This document shows, piece by piece, positions 1-7,627 of a DNA stretch of 36,625 nucleotides (positions are counted from its first letter, which is position 1; each line of letters starts with the position of its first letter). A program made the translations under genes and the position numbers. The notes beneath the pieces were generated by a model. The model saw nothing but the letters and a program-made list of their open reading frames with translations. It was not told the origin of the DNA and made no database searches. The stretch covers positions 1 through 36,625 of the forward strand of contig NZ_BAFW01000250.1 of assembly GCF_000308535.1 (NCBI RefSeq), in the 5' to 3' direction. The stretch is from Nocardia cerradoensis NBRC 101014 (GTDB lineage Bacteria > Actinomycetota > Actinomycetes > Mycobacteriales > Mycobacteriaceae).

Positions 1-141
1 CGACACGATCGCGTTCGGCCCCGACGCGCCCACCAGCTGCACAACCGCAGCGCCCGGCCGGCCACCACGGTGCACGCCTACTCGCCACCGCTGCGACCGG
101 TCCGCGAATACCGGTCGCTGCGGGATTTCACCGGTGTGTGA
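1..141 (+). CDS. cysteine dioxygenase, C-terminal fragment
   Basis: This frame is open from the first base and ends at TGA 139-141, so only the last 46 residues are in the window. It reads HQLHNRSARPATTVHAYSPPL followed by a short basic tail. The VHAYSPPL strand is the signature near the C-terminus of bacterial type I cysteine dioxygenases, cupin enzymes that oxidise cysteine to cysteine sulfinate; its histidine is normally one of the iron ligands. The rhodanese 45 bases downstream is a common partner of actinobacterial cysteine dioxygenases, which supports the call. The two probably form a small sulfur-metabolism operon. Upstream sequence is missing, so length and start cannot be judged. Confidence 0.72.
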   Translation, partial: RHDRVRPRRAHQLHNRSARPATTVHAYSPPLRPVREYRSLRDFTGV

Positions 142-186
142 CCATGCCGGTAGCCACCCATCGCCCGATCGCCGAGGAGTGACGGT

Positions 187-579
187 ATGAGCGCCGAGGA
201 TCTGCTCACCCGGGCACGCGCCGGATTGAACCGCGTCGAGCCCGTCACGGCCGCGCGCCGGTTGGCCGAGGGCGCCCTCGTGGTCGATATCCGCCCGCAC
301 GCCGACCGCCTCGCCGAGGGCGAGATCCCCGGCGCGGTCGTCGTCGAGCGCATCGTGCTGGAATGGCGGCTCGACCCCGGCGGTGCGCATCGGCTCCCGG
401 ACCTGACGTCCGACACCGAGGTCATCATCGTCTGCAACGAGGGGTACGCCTCCAGCCTGGCCGCCGCCGACGCGCAGCGTCTCGGACTGGCCCGCGCCAC
501 CGATCTGGTCGGCGGGTTCCGGGCCTGGAAGGCGGCCGGCCTACCGGTAGCTCCCGGCGGCACCCCCGCCGTTCCGTAG
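187..579 (+). CDS. rhodanese-like domain protein (sulfurtransferase)
   Basis: A single rhodanese domain of 130 residues. It has the N-terminal VVDIRPHADR strand, the EIPGAVVVE segment, and an active-site loop at about residues 83-89 (CNEGYAS) with the persulfide-forming cysteine at C83. It ends with the usual LVGGFRAWKAAGLP helix. It would transfer sulfane sulfur in the cytoplasm. The ATG follows a GAGGAGTGA ribosome-binding site, and the gene lies 45 bases after the cysteine dioxygenase stop. A role in handling sulfur released during cysteine catabolism is inferred from that pairing. Its sulfur acceptor is not evident. Confidence 0.85.
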   Translation: MSAEDLLTRARAGLNRVEPVTAARRLAEGALVVDIRPHADRLAEGEIPGAVVVERIVLEWRLDPGGAHRLPDLTSDTEVIIVCNEGYASSLAAADAQRLGLARATDLVGGFRAWKAAGLPVAPGGTPAVP

Positions 580-693
580 TACGCCGGCACCTCCTCCGCA
601 GCACCGCGTCTACCTCCCGGTTCCCGGAATTCTTTCACCCGCAAACGATCTGGCTGAGAATGTAGACGGGCAAACGGAATTACGAGGAGTGCG

Positions 694-1803
694 ATGACCA
701 GGTGTGCGCATTATGTCGGAAGTGTTCCAGCCGAGTTGATGACCGGGGATGCTGCGGTGCTGCAGTGGTTCGCCGATCGCAGTGCGGGCCATCCCGTGAC
801 CGGATTGCCCTGTGATCTGGATCCGGACTGGATCCTCGACTACCTCCGCCGGCGCAGAGAGCACGAGGATGTCTTCGAGGTCGTCCGCACCGGCGATTAC
901 TCCGACTACAGCGATTTCCCGAGCTACGGCCTGCGCCCGGGGGCGAAGCTGGAACCACGGCACGTGGCGATGGACCGGCTCGACCGCATCGGCGCCGTGG
1001 TAGCCGCCTTCGACGAGGTGCGCGCCGGGCGGCCCGAACTGGACGGGACGAGATTGCAACTGAGCCAACCCAATCCGCTGGATCTGGCGATGTTCGTCTT
1101 CGCCGGGGCGGCGGTGTCGAACGGTTTCCCGCTCGGTCCGGCCCTGCGCCGCTCCGATCTCATCGTGGCCGCGTTGCGGCATCTGCCGGTGTTCACCGAG
1201 GCCGCACTGCACGAGATCGCGGAGGTGAACGCGCGCTACGGCGATCGCGTGGTCTGGCAGGTCGAATCACCGTTCGCGCTGCTGGGCATGGTCAAGGCCG
1301 ACCAATTGGGCGCGAAGTGGGCGGCAGGGCCGCTGCTGGCTCGCCAGCTGGCCGGGGTACTCACCGGCATCCACGAGATCGGGGCACAGGCGGTGGTCCA
1401 CCTGTGCTACGGCGACTACCAGCACAAGGCGCTGCTCAGCCCGCGTTCGCTGGCGCCCGCAGTCACCCTGCTGAAGCACACCGCGCGCCGGCTGCGCGCA
1501 GACGGCACTCCCTTTCCGGCGGTGCACATTCCGTGTGCGTTCGGTGCCGAACCCGCGCCGCAGGACGCGGCGTTCTATGCGCCTCTGCGCCGGCTGGACC
1601 CGGACTGGAACGTCATCGCGGGGGTGGTGTCACCCGATTCCGCCGACGACAGCGCTCACGCCCTGCAACTGTTCGAACAGGCGGCCGGGCGCACCGCGTT
1701 CGGCGTCGCGACCGCGTGCGGTCTCGGCCGCTGCAGTGTTGCGGACGCGCAGCGCGCTGCGGAGACGACCGCGGCACTGACCGCCGAGACGACCACCGGT
1801 TAG
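694..1803 (+). CDS. stand-alone MetE C-terminal-like (UROD/MetE superfamily) protein
   Basis: A 369-residue protein with an ATG preceded by GAGGAG. The second half resembles the catalytic barrel of cobalamin-independent methionine synthase: VVHLCYGDY carries a His-x-Cys pair, and ATACGLGR near the C-terminus carries a further cysteine. These match the MetE zinc ligands. It is far shorter than full MetE (about 750 residues) and has no N-terminal folate half. It is therefore one of the many free-standing UROD/MetE-like proteins, some of which are corrinoid- or small-molecule methyltransferases. The substrate is unknown. It may stand alone or belong to the halogenase locus, from which it is separated by 620 bases. 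Confidence 0.6.
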   Translation: MTRCAHYVGSVPAELMTGDAAVLQWFADRSAGHPVTGLPCDLDPDWILDYLRRRREHEDVFEVVRTGDYSDYSDFPSYGLRPGAKLEPRHVAMDRLDRIGAVVAAFDEVRAGRPELDGTRLQLSQPNPLDLAMFVFAGAAVSNGFPLGPALRRSDLIVAALRHLPVFTEAALHEIAEVNARYGDRVVWQVESPFALLGMVKADQLGAKWAAGPLLARQLAGVLTGIHEIGAQAVVHLCYGDYQHKALLSPRSLAPAVTLLKHTARRLRADGTPFPAVHIPCAFGAEPAPQDAAFYAPLRRLDPDWNVIAGVVSPDSADDSAHALQLFEQAAGRTAFGVATACGLGRCSVADAQRAAETTAALTAETTTG

Positions 1804-2421
1804 CACCACGGCACGGGTCCGCGGGGCCGTGCGTCAGCGTCCTGACGCCCGGCACCGCGGCCCGGCCCGGGTGCCCGCCACCTCGCCCGCATACCGCAAT
1901 CTCGTTCGGCCCCAAGGATTCTGCGTCACACAGCGCGCGACCAGGGCATACCCGGAAGGGAGCCGCCGGAATCCGGCGGATGCCACGCGGGAACCGGACA
2001 AAGGCCTTACTCTGGATCAGTCGGTGGAAGTGGGGTGATGCCGGATGTGACCAACCGGGGCCGCAACCCCGTCTCGGGCCGCCGTCACGGTCTCTCCCAC
2101 TTTGCTCGCCGAAAACGGCACTCACGTAACGCAACGTCGCGTCCCCTGTCGTGACCCCTAGCCGCATATCACAGACAGCGGCATTTTCGTACCTTCATCA
2201 GCTATCTTTTAGCTACACACGTACCCGATGAACTTGCATCGAAACTTGCTGTTTCCCTTGATGATTCAAGTACTGCTGATAAACTGATTTCCCGTGTGCC
2301 GAGTTCGAGTTAACAAGCGGCTACGGAGGTTTCGGGTTTTGTCGTAGGACATGCCATCCGGACTCGATCCGGTAGCCGATCCGGCGCACCGTCCGTTCGT
2401 ACGCAGTTCCAGGGAGTTGCT
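1804..2421. other. 620-base non-coding region upstream of the halogenase cluster
   Basis: I see no convincing gene here; the short open frames lack ribosome-binding sites and family signatures. The first half is GC-rich like the surroundings. From about 2160 to 2340 the sequence becomes clearly AT-richer. It holds a 5-base inverted repeat AGCTA/TAGCT (2200-2214) flanked by two CGTACC copies (2188-2193 and 2220-2225). The last 70 bases contain three ATCCGG direct repeats. This is presumably the control region of the cluster, but I could not assign a -35/-10 pair with confidence. Confidence 0.5.
2356..2384 (+). promoter_or_regulatory. three ATCCGG direct repeats before the halogenase gene
   Basis: ATCCGG occurs at 2356-2361, 2367-2372 and 2379-2384, spaced 11 and 12 bases apart, so all lie on about the same face of the helix. 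The first two also form an inverted repeat CCGGA-N5-TCCGG (2358-2372). They end 37 bases before the ATG. Direct repeats at one-turn spacing are typical of OmpR-type and SARP-type activator sites. No such regulator is encoded nearby, so the function is inferred. Confidence 0.35.
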
Positions 2422-3918
2422 ATGGGGAACAACGAAATTCCGCGCGTTCTGGTGGTAGGTGGCGGCCCGGCGGGGTCCACCGCCGCCGCACTGCTCGCAC
2501 GGTCCGGAGTGCAGGTGACCCTCCTGGAGCGGGATACGTTCCCGCGCTACCACATCGGAGAATCACTGCTGGCCTCGTGCCTGTCCACGCTGCGGATATC
2601 CGGCGCCTACGACAAGGTCGCCGCGCACGGCTTCCAGATCAAACGCGGCGGCTACTTCCAGTGGCAGAACGACACCTGGTTGCTGGACTGGTCCAAGCTC
2701 GTCGATGCCGAGGCGTGGTCCTGGCAGGTCGACCGGGCAGCCTTCGACGACCTGCTGCTGCGCAACGCCGCCGACCAGGGTGCACAGGTCATCGAACAGG
2801 CGACCGTCAAGAACATCCTGTTCGACGGTGAGCGTCCGACCGCGGCGGAATGGGTCCGGGCCGGCGACGACACCGTCCACACCGCCGAGTTCGACTTCCT
2901 CGTCGACGCCACCGGCCGAGACGGGTTGCTGGCCAAGCACTTCGGCATGCGTCGCCAACATCCGGCGTTCCGCAACGTCGCGGTCTGGTCGTATTGGAAG
3001 GGCGCACATCTGCACCCGGACAGCCCGGAGGGCGCGATCAACGTGGTGTCGACCCCGGAGGGCGGCTGGTTCTGGAACATTCCGCTCGCCGACGGTCGTA
3101 CCAGCGTCGGCTACGTGGTCTCGGCGCGGCTGGCCGCGGAAAAGCTGCGCGCGCACGATTCGCGCCAGTCGTACTACCTGGAAACCATCCGGGAGAGCAA
3201 GCCGATGTGTGAAATGCTCGAGGGTGCGGAGCAGATCGCCGACGTGCGAGCCGAACAGGACTACTCCTATGTCGCCGACCGGTTCTGCGGCCCCGGCTAC
3301 GTCCTCGTCGGCGACGCGGCGTGCTTCCTGGATCCGTTGCTGTCCACCGGCGTTCACCTGGCGACCTATTCCGGGCTCGTGTCCGCGGCGGCGATCGCGA
3401 CCACGCTGCGCGGTGAGATGTCCGAAGCCGATGCGCTGGCGTACTACGAATACACCTACCGCCGCGGCTACACCCGGTTCCTCTCCCTGGTCTCGCGTAT
3501 GTACGAGCACTACATCGGTTCCGAGGAGTACTTCGCGCACGCGCACAAGCTCACCGACGTCCACGACGGTGACTCACCCGAACAGTCGTTCACCCGGATC
3601 ATGGCCGGTCTGACCGATGTCGGCGAGACCACCGGCGATCAGGACCGTACCGGCACCGAGGTGATCGTCTCCGAGGCGGAGCGCCTGCACACCGCCCCGG
3701 ACACCGACGGAGTCAACATCAAGTACATGGGCGGACTGGACATGTCGCCGGTCTGGGACCACTGGCGTGATCCGCTGTCCGACACCACGATGGGCGAGAT
3801 CCGCATCACCACCGAACCCGTGTTCGGCCTGACGAGCCGCCCACGCTCCGACGCCGAGCGCGAGGCCGTGGCGCTGCCGGTCCAACCGCCCCGCAAGGGC
3901 GCCGGCGCCGCACTCTAG
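2422..3918 (+). CDS. flavin-dependent halogenase (CndH/CmlS-like)
   Basis: A 498-residue FAD enzyme. The N-terminus has the dinucleotide-binding motif VVGGGPAGS. Residues 216-221 are WFWNIP, the WxWxIP signature that separates flavin halogenases from ordinary monooxygenases. K74 in IKRGGYFQW sits where the catalytic lysine that relays hypochlorous acid is found in this subgroup. The second FAD motif GDAACFLDPLLSTG lies near residue 300. Enzymes of this kind, with FADH2 from a separate reductase, chlorinate phenolic or pyrrolic groups, often carrier-bound. No carrier protein or flavin reductase is seen here. The ATG has an AGGGAG site 5 bases upstream. The next gene, a chorismate-lyase homologue, suggests a hydroxybenzoate-type substrate (inference). 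Confidence 0.85.
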   Translation: MGNNEIPRVLVVGGGPAGSTAAALLARSGVQVTLLERDTFPRYHIGESLLASCLSTLRISGAYDKVAAHGFQIKRGGYFQWQNDTWLLDWSKLVDAEAWSWQVDRAAFDDLLLRNAADQGAQVIEQATVKNILFDGERPTAAEWVRAGDDTVHTAEFDFLVDATGRDGLLAKHFGMRRQHPAFRNVAVWSYWKGAHLHPDSPEGAINVVSTPEGGWFWNIPLADGRTSVGYVVSARLAAEKLRAHDSRQSYYLETIRESKPMCEMLEGAEQIADVRAEQDYSYVADRFCGPGYVLVGDAACFLDPLLSTGVHLATYSGLVSAAAIATTLRGEMSEADALAYYEYTYRRGYTRFLSLVSRMYEHYIGSEEYFAHAHKLTDVHDGDSPEQSFTRIMAGLTDVGETTGDQDRTGTEVIVSEAERLHTAPDTDGVNIKYMGGLDMSPVWDHWRDPLSDTTMGEIRITTEPVFGLTSRPRSDAEREAVALPVQPPRKGAGAAL

Positions 3919-3955
3919 CGGTGACGTCACCAGGACTCCCGGTGCGAACCGAGAC

Positions 3956-4582
3956 GTGGAGTCGACAGTGACCGTCACAGGATCCGTCCCCGGCCCGCTG
4001 AGCGAACCCACGCCCGGCGGGCCGGGATTCCGGACGAACCCGGCCACGCAGATCGAGCGATTCCACCACCCCACAACCCGATCCCTGCTGTCGGGCGAGG
4101 GCTTCACGACGACGGCGCTCGAACACATCCTCGAGACGACGTTGAGCGTGCACGTCCTGCGCCAGCAGCAGGTTCCACCCCGGACACTGCCCACCTTCAT
4201 CGTCGACGAACTCCGGCTGCAGGATGCCGAGGGCGCACTGGTCCGGCGCTCCCGTCTGGTCACCCCCGCACTGGCAACGGTCTCGATCAATTACGTTGTG
4301 GCCGTGCCGCAGTCGGCCGCCGCCAGCGGCATCGACGATGTCCGGATGCCGATCGGCCACGGCTTGCTCACCCGCGGCCTGCCCCAGCGCCGGCGCCTGC
4401 TCTGGGCGGGCATCCGGCGGTGGCCGGACGGCCGGCCCAGTGCGTCCAGGGCATACATCATGACGCTGGGCCGCCATCCCGTGTGCTACATCCGCGAAGT
4501 TTTCCATCCCGCGGTCGTCCCGCCCGCATACACGACCGGTCCGGAACCGGCTCTGCGAGATGATGTCTCCGAGGAGAATTGA
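3956..4582 (+). CDS. chorismate lyase-like protein (Rv2949c/DUF98-type)
   Basis: A 208-residue protein. Compared from memory with mycobacterial Rv2949c, which makes 4-hydroxybenzoate from chorismate, the same order of blocks is seen: an LLSGEGFTTTALEHIL helix, VHVLRQQ, an arginine-containing LVRRSRLV strand, PIGHGLLTRGLPQRRRLLWAGI, and a final ICYIRE-like strand with E181 in REVFHP where the catalytic-site glutamate falls. Similarity is motif-level only. If active, it would release pyruvate and 4-hydroxybenzoate, a natural substrate for the preceding halogenase. The start is GTG with a weak ribosome-binding site; a GTG at 3968 is possible. The stop TGA is directly followed by the antiporter start, indicating translational coupling. 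It could instead be a distant, non-catalytic relative. Confidence 0.6.
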   Translation: MESTVTVTGSVPGPLSEPTPGGPGFRTNPATQIERFHHPTTRSLLSGEGFTTTALEHILETTLSVHVLRQQQVPPRTLPTFIVDELRLQDAEGALVRRSRLVTPALATVSINYVVAVPQSAAASGIDDVRMPIGHGLLTRGLPQRRRLLWAGIRRWPDGRPSASRAYIMTLGRHPVCYIREVFHPAVVPPAYTTGPEPALRDDVSEEN

Positions 4583-5860
4583 GTGCCTGCTCCCACCATC
4601 ACGGTCCTACTCGACTTGGTTCTCATCATGGCGGCCGCACACCTGCTCGGCCGGCTCGCCGAAAAGATCGGGCAGCCACCGGTCATCGGCGAGATCGCGG
4701 CCGGAATCCTCGCCGGTCCCACCGTCATCGGACATCACCTGTCCGCCACCCTGTTTCCCGAAGCCGGACGCTCGTATCTGACGCTGCTCGCCAATATCGG
4801 GGTGGCGGTGTTCATGTTCGTCGCCGGGCTGGAACTCGATCGGGAGATCTTCCGCGGCGCCCGCCGTTCGATACCCGCGGTGTCGGCGACGGCCTACGCG
4901 ATCCCCTTCGTGCTGGGAAGCGCGGTCGCGATCACCGTCCTGGCACGCCACAGCACCGGTAACCGGCTTCACTTCGCCCTGTTCGTCGGCTGTGCGATGG
5001 CGGTGACCGCTTTCCCGGTGCTGGCGCGAATCCTGCACGACCGCAATCTGGTTCGCACCGAGATCGGACAGCTCAGCCTGGCCTGCGCGGCGCTGGTGGA
5101 CGTCGTGGCATGGTCGGTCCTCGCCGTCGTGCTCGCACTCGCGCACCCGGGTGGCGTCCAATGGCGGCTCGTCCTGCTCCTCCCGCTGGTCGGTCTGCTG
5201 TGGTGGTTCGTGCGACCGCTGCTGACCCGGATCTCGGAATCGGGCACCCAGCAGACGATGATCGTGCTCGGCGTGGGTGGCGCGCTCGGGCTCGCCGCGA
5301 TCACCGAATGGATCGGGTTGCATCTGATCTTCGGAGCCTTCGCCTTCGGTGTCATATTCCCGCGCGAACGCCGCCGGACGGTCGAGTCCGGGGTGCGAAT
5401 TCTGTGCCTGTTGCTGATGCCCGGCTTCTTCGTGATCGCCGGGCTGGCCGTCGATCTCGGGTCGGTCGACGCGACCTCGATCGGCGAATTGATCGCGGTC
5501 ATCGGTGTGGCGGTGGTGGGAAAGGTCGGCAGCGTCTACGTCGCAGGCCGGCTGACCGGGATGCCGTCGCGAGCGGCCGCAGCGGTGGCAGCCCTGCTCA
5601 ACACCCGTGGTCTGACCGAACTGGTGATTCTGAACGTTGGCTTGACCACGGGCCTCATCGGCACCCAGTTGTATTCACTGCTGGTCATCATGGCCCTGGT
5701 GACCACCGCGTCGACGGCGCCGTTCCTCCGTCTGCTCGGCATATCCCGCGGCGGCGACCTGTCGTCCCGTCCGCCGCACGCACCGGACTCGGAGGACGAC
5801 CCGGACCCGGGCGCCGTGGCCGCGGCGGCGCAGTCGCCGGATACGAGCGGAAAGCACTGA
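4583..5860 (+). CDS. cation/proton antiporter (CPA2, KefB/NapA-like)
   Basis: A 425-residue polytopic membrane protein with about 12 hydrophobic segments. Family features are GRLAEKIGQPPVIGEIAAGILAGP in the first helices, VFMFVAGLELD, AMAVTAFPVLARIL, and a transport-helix motif AALVDVVAW. That motif has one central aspartate rather than the Asp-Asp pair of electrogenic NapA. The last 35 residues are charged, proline-rich and cytoplasmic or disordered. The start is GTG immediately after the previous stop, with GAGGAG 12 bases upstream inside the preceding gene. It would exchange Na+ or K+ for protons. In this locus it may protect against an acidic or uncoupling halogenated phenol or take part in export; both ideas are inference. 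Confidence 0.82.
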   Translation: MPAPTITVLLDLVLIMAAAHLLGRLAEKIGQPPVIGEIAAGILAGPTVIGHHLSATLFPEAGRSYLTLLANIGVAVFMFVAGLELDREIFRGARRSIPAVSATAYAIPFVLGSAVAITVLARHSTGNRLHFALFVGCAMAVTAFPVLARILHDRNLVRTEIGQLSLACAALVDVVAWSVLAVVLALAHPGGVQWRLVLLLPLVGLLWWFVRPLLTRISESGTQQTMIVLGVGGALGLAAITEWIGLHLIFGAFAFGVIFPRERRRTVESGVRILCLLLMPGFFVIAGLAVDLGSVDATSIGELIAVIGVAVVGKVGSVYVAGRLTGMPSRAAAAVAALLNTRGLTELVILNVGLTTGLIGTQLYSLLVIMALVTTASTAPFLRLLGISRGGDLSSRPPHAPDSEDDPDPGAVAAAAQSPDTSGKH

Positions 5861-6125
5861 CCCACAAGCACATCCGATCGACTCCGGACACCGGTGCCGG
5901 CACCCCTACTCCCACGTTCGCAGACACCGTCGCCGCGTCGCTGCTATGTTGCTTGCGTGGGCGAACCGCCAGGCACCGCACGACAGGTCATCGAAGTCTG
6001 CAGATCCGTAGGCGTCGAGACGGTCCGGCACACAGTCTTCCTCGTACCGCCCATGTGAGTGCGACTCGTGCCGCACCCGCCGAGCTCTCGTCGAATTTCT
6101 GTTCCATCCGTCTGGAGTCCCGTCT
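5861..6125 (+). promoter_or_regulatory. intergenic region with candidate extended -10 promoter for the P450
   Basis: No gene is seen in these 265 bases. CTGCTATGTT at 5941-5950 has an extended -10 form (TGC-TATGTT) like the one before the tRNA gene at 7526-7534. No -35 hexamer at normal spacing is convincing. A GGAG at 6114-6117 serves the P450 TTG start. The P450 may therefore have its own promoter or be the fourth gene of the operon. Confidence 0.3.
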
Positions 6126-7409
6126 TTGACCACACCACAGTCACCCCTCCCCGAGCCCTACACCACGGCGACCGGAATGTGTCCCGTCCAGCACGGCTCG
6201 CCCTTCGATGCCGACGACGACCGATTCCCGATGTACACAGCCGAATTCGTCGCCGATCCACACGCCGCCTATCGCGAGATGCGAGGGCAGTACCCCTCCC
6301 TCGTTCCCGTCGAGATCGCCCCCGGTGTGGCTGCCACCCTGGTCATCGACTACGCCGTCGCGGTTCGCATCCTCAACGACCCGGACCACTTTCCCTCCGA
6401 TCCGCGCACCTGGCAGAAAACCATTCCGCAGGATTCACCCGTGCGCCCGATGATGGAGTGGTATCCGGCGGCCCGGTACAACACCGGCGCGGCCCATGCC
6501 CGCTACCGCGCTCCGTCGGTCGCCGCGATCGACCACATCGACCTCCACAGCGTGCCCGCGATCGTGGAAAGGGTTGCCGTTCCGCTGGTCAACTCCTTCT
6601 GCGAGCAGGGATCCGCCGATCTCGTCATGCAGTACTCGTTCCCGCTCGTCCTCGAGGTCCTCAACCGGATGGTCGGCTGCCCCGCCGACATCGGGACCCG
6701 AGTCGCCAACGGCATGGCCGCCCGGTTCGACACCGTCCGGGGTCAACAGGGGATGGACATGCTCAAGGAAGCGCTGATGGAACTCATCGCGTTCCGGCGC
6801 GAGCAGCCCGGCGACGACGTCACCTCACAGCTGGCCCATCATCCGAACGGCCTCAACGATATCGAGGTGTTCGCCCAGCTGATGTCCTTCTACGGCGCGG
6901 GCTTCGAGGCCCAGCGCAACCTCATCAACAATGCGCTGATGCTCATCCTCACCGATGAGCGATTCCGGTTCGGCGACATCCTCGGCCGCAACCTGTCCAC
7001 CACCGACGCGCTCGACGAAATCCTGTTCAACGACCCGCCGATGGCCAACTTCTGCACCACCTATCCCCGGCAGCCGATCATGATCGACGGCGTGTGGCTG
7101 CCCGCCAACCAGCCGGTCCTGATCAGCCTCGCGGCGTGCAACAACGATCCGAAGATCCGCGGCGAAGCGGCGAGCAGTATCGGCAACCGTTCGCATCTGG
7201 CCTGGAGCACCGGACCGCACGCCTGCCCCGCCAAATCGGTGGCATATCTGACCGTCCAGAACGCCATCGACCAGCTCTTCGATGCGCTGCCGGAAATCCA
7301 GTTGGCCGTCCCGGCCGCACAACTGGAATGGCGGCCCGGTCCGTTCCACCGTGCGCTGACCTCGTTGCCGGTCGTCTTCCCGAAATCACCGCCGCTGCCC
7401 GTGATGTAG
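6126..7409 (+). CDS. cytochrome P450, CYP157-like, lacking the ExxR arginine
   Basis: A 427-residue soluble P450. The heme-binding loop is WSTGPHACPAKS with the cysteine ligand at C367. Two near-universal motifs are altered. The K-helix reads E298-I-L-F301, so the arginine of ExxR is phenylalanine. The I-helix reads A258-G-F-E-A262, with alanine for the proton-relay threonine. Streptomyces CYP157 enzymes are known for the same loss of ExxR, and the stretch ending in EWRPGPFHRALTSLPV also resembles that family as I recall it. CYP157 genes usually sit in conservons with GTPase and roadblock genes; none is present here. The start is TTG, with GGAG 8 bases upstream. Its substrate is unknown; the halogenase locus offers a candidate. 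Confidence 0.82.
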   Translation: MTTPQSPLPEPYTTATGMCPVQHGSPFDADDDRFPMYTAEFVADPHAAYREMRGQYPSLVPVEIAPGVAATLVIDYAVAVRILNDPDHFPSDPRTWQKTIPQDSPVRPMMEWYPAARYNTGAAHARYRAPSVAAIDHIDLHSVPAIVERVAVPLVNSFCEQGSADLVMQYSFPLVLEVLNRMVGCPADIGTRVANGMAARFDTVRGQQGMDMLKEALMELIAFRREQPGDDVTSQLAHHPNGLNDIEVFAQLMSFYGAGFEAQRNLINNALMLILTDERFRFGDILGRNLSTTDALDEILFNDPPMANFCTTYPRQPIMIDGVWLPANQPVLISLAACNNDPKIRGEAASSIGNRSHLAWSTGPHACPAKSVAYLTVQNAIDQLFDALPEIQLAVPAAQLEWRPGPFHRALTSLPVVFPKSPPLPVM

Positions 7410-7503
7410 CAACCGCATCGCCCGGCCCGGGCGACCGCCGCGACGGTCGTCCGGCCGGGTGGCGACTCGCCCGATCGGGGCCAGGACCGTTCTAGGTGGG
7501 AAG

Positions 7504-7534
7504 TTGTGACCGCGGGGACGGCCTCTGCTATCTT
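7504..7534 (+). promoter_or_regulatory. tRNA-Gly promoter
   Basis: TTGTGA at 7504-7509 and TATCTT at 7529-7534 are separated by 19 bases, and TGC before the -10 gives it the extended form. Transcription would start near 7541, about 16 bases before the mature tRNA. The placement just upstream of a stable RNA gene supports it. Confidence 0.5.
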
Positions 7535-7556
7535 CTCTGCAGTGCCTCACGCACCG

Positions 7557-7627
7557 GCCGGTGTAGTTTAGTGGTAGAACATCAGCTTCCCAAGCTGAGA
7601 GTGCGGGTTCGATTCCCGTCACCGGCT
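7557..7627 (+). tRNA. tRNA-Gly (anticodon CCC)
   Basis: A 71-base cloverleaf. The acceptor stem GCCGGTG (7557-7563) pairs with CACCGGC (7620-7626). The anticodon stem TCAGC/GCTGA (7582-7586 and 7594-7598) encloses the loop TTCCCAA with anticodon CCC. The T arm GCGGG-TTCGATT-CCCGT has one G-U pair. The discriminator is T7627 and CCA is not encoded. It would read GGG codons. No attachment-site duplication of its 3' end was noticed downstream. Confidence 0.95.

Noticed and set aside
1829..2038. A 69-codon + strand frame between the MetE-like gene and the halogenase
   Set aside because: No ribosome-binding site and an Arg/Pro-rich composition typical of chance frames in GC-rich DNA.
6126..7409. 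Conservon membership of the CYP157-like P450
   Set aside because: Conservons need histidine-kinase-like, roadblock, DUF742 and GTPase genes; none is present on either side.
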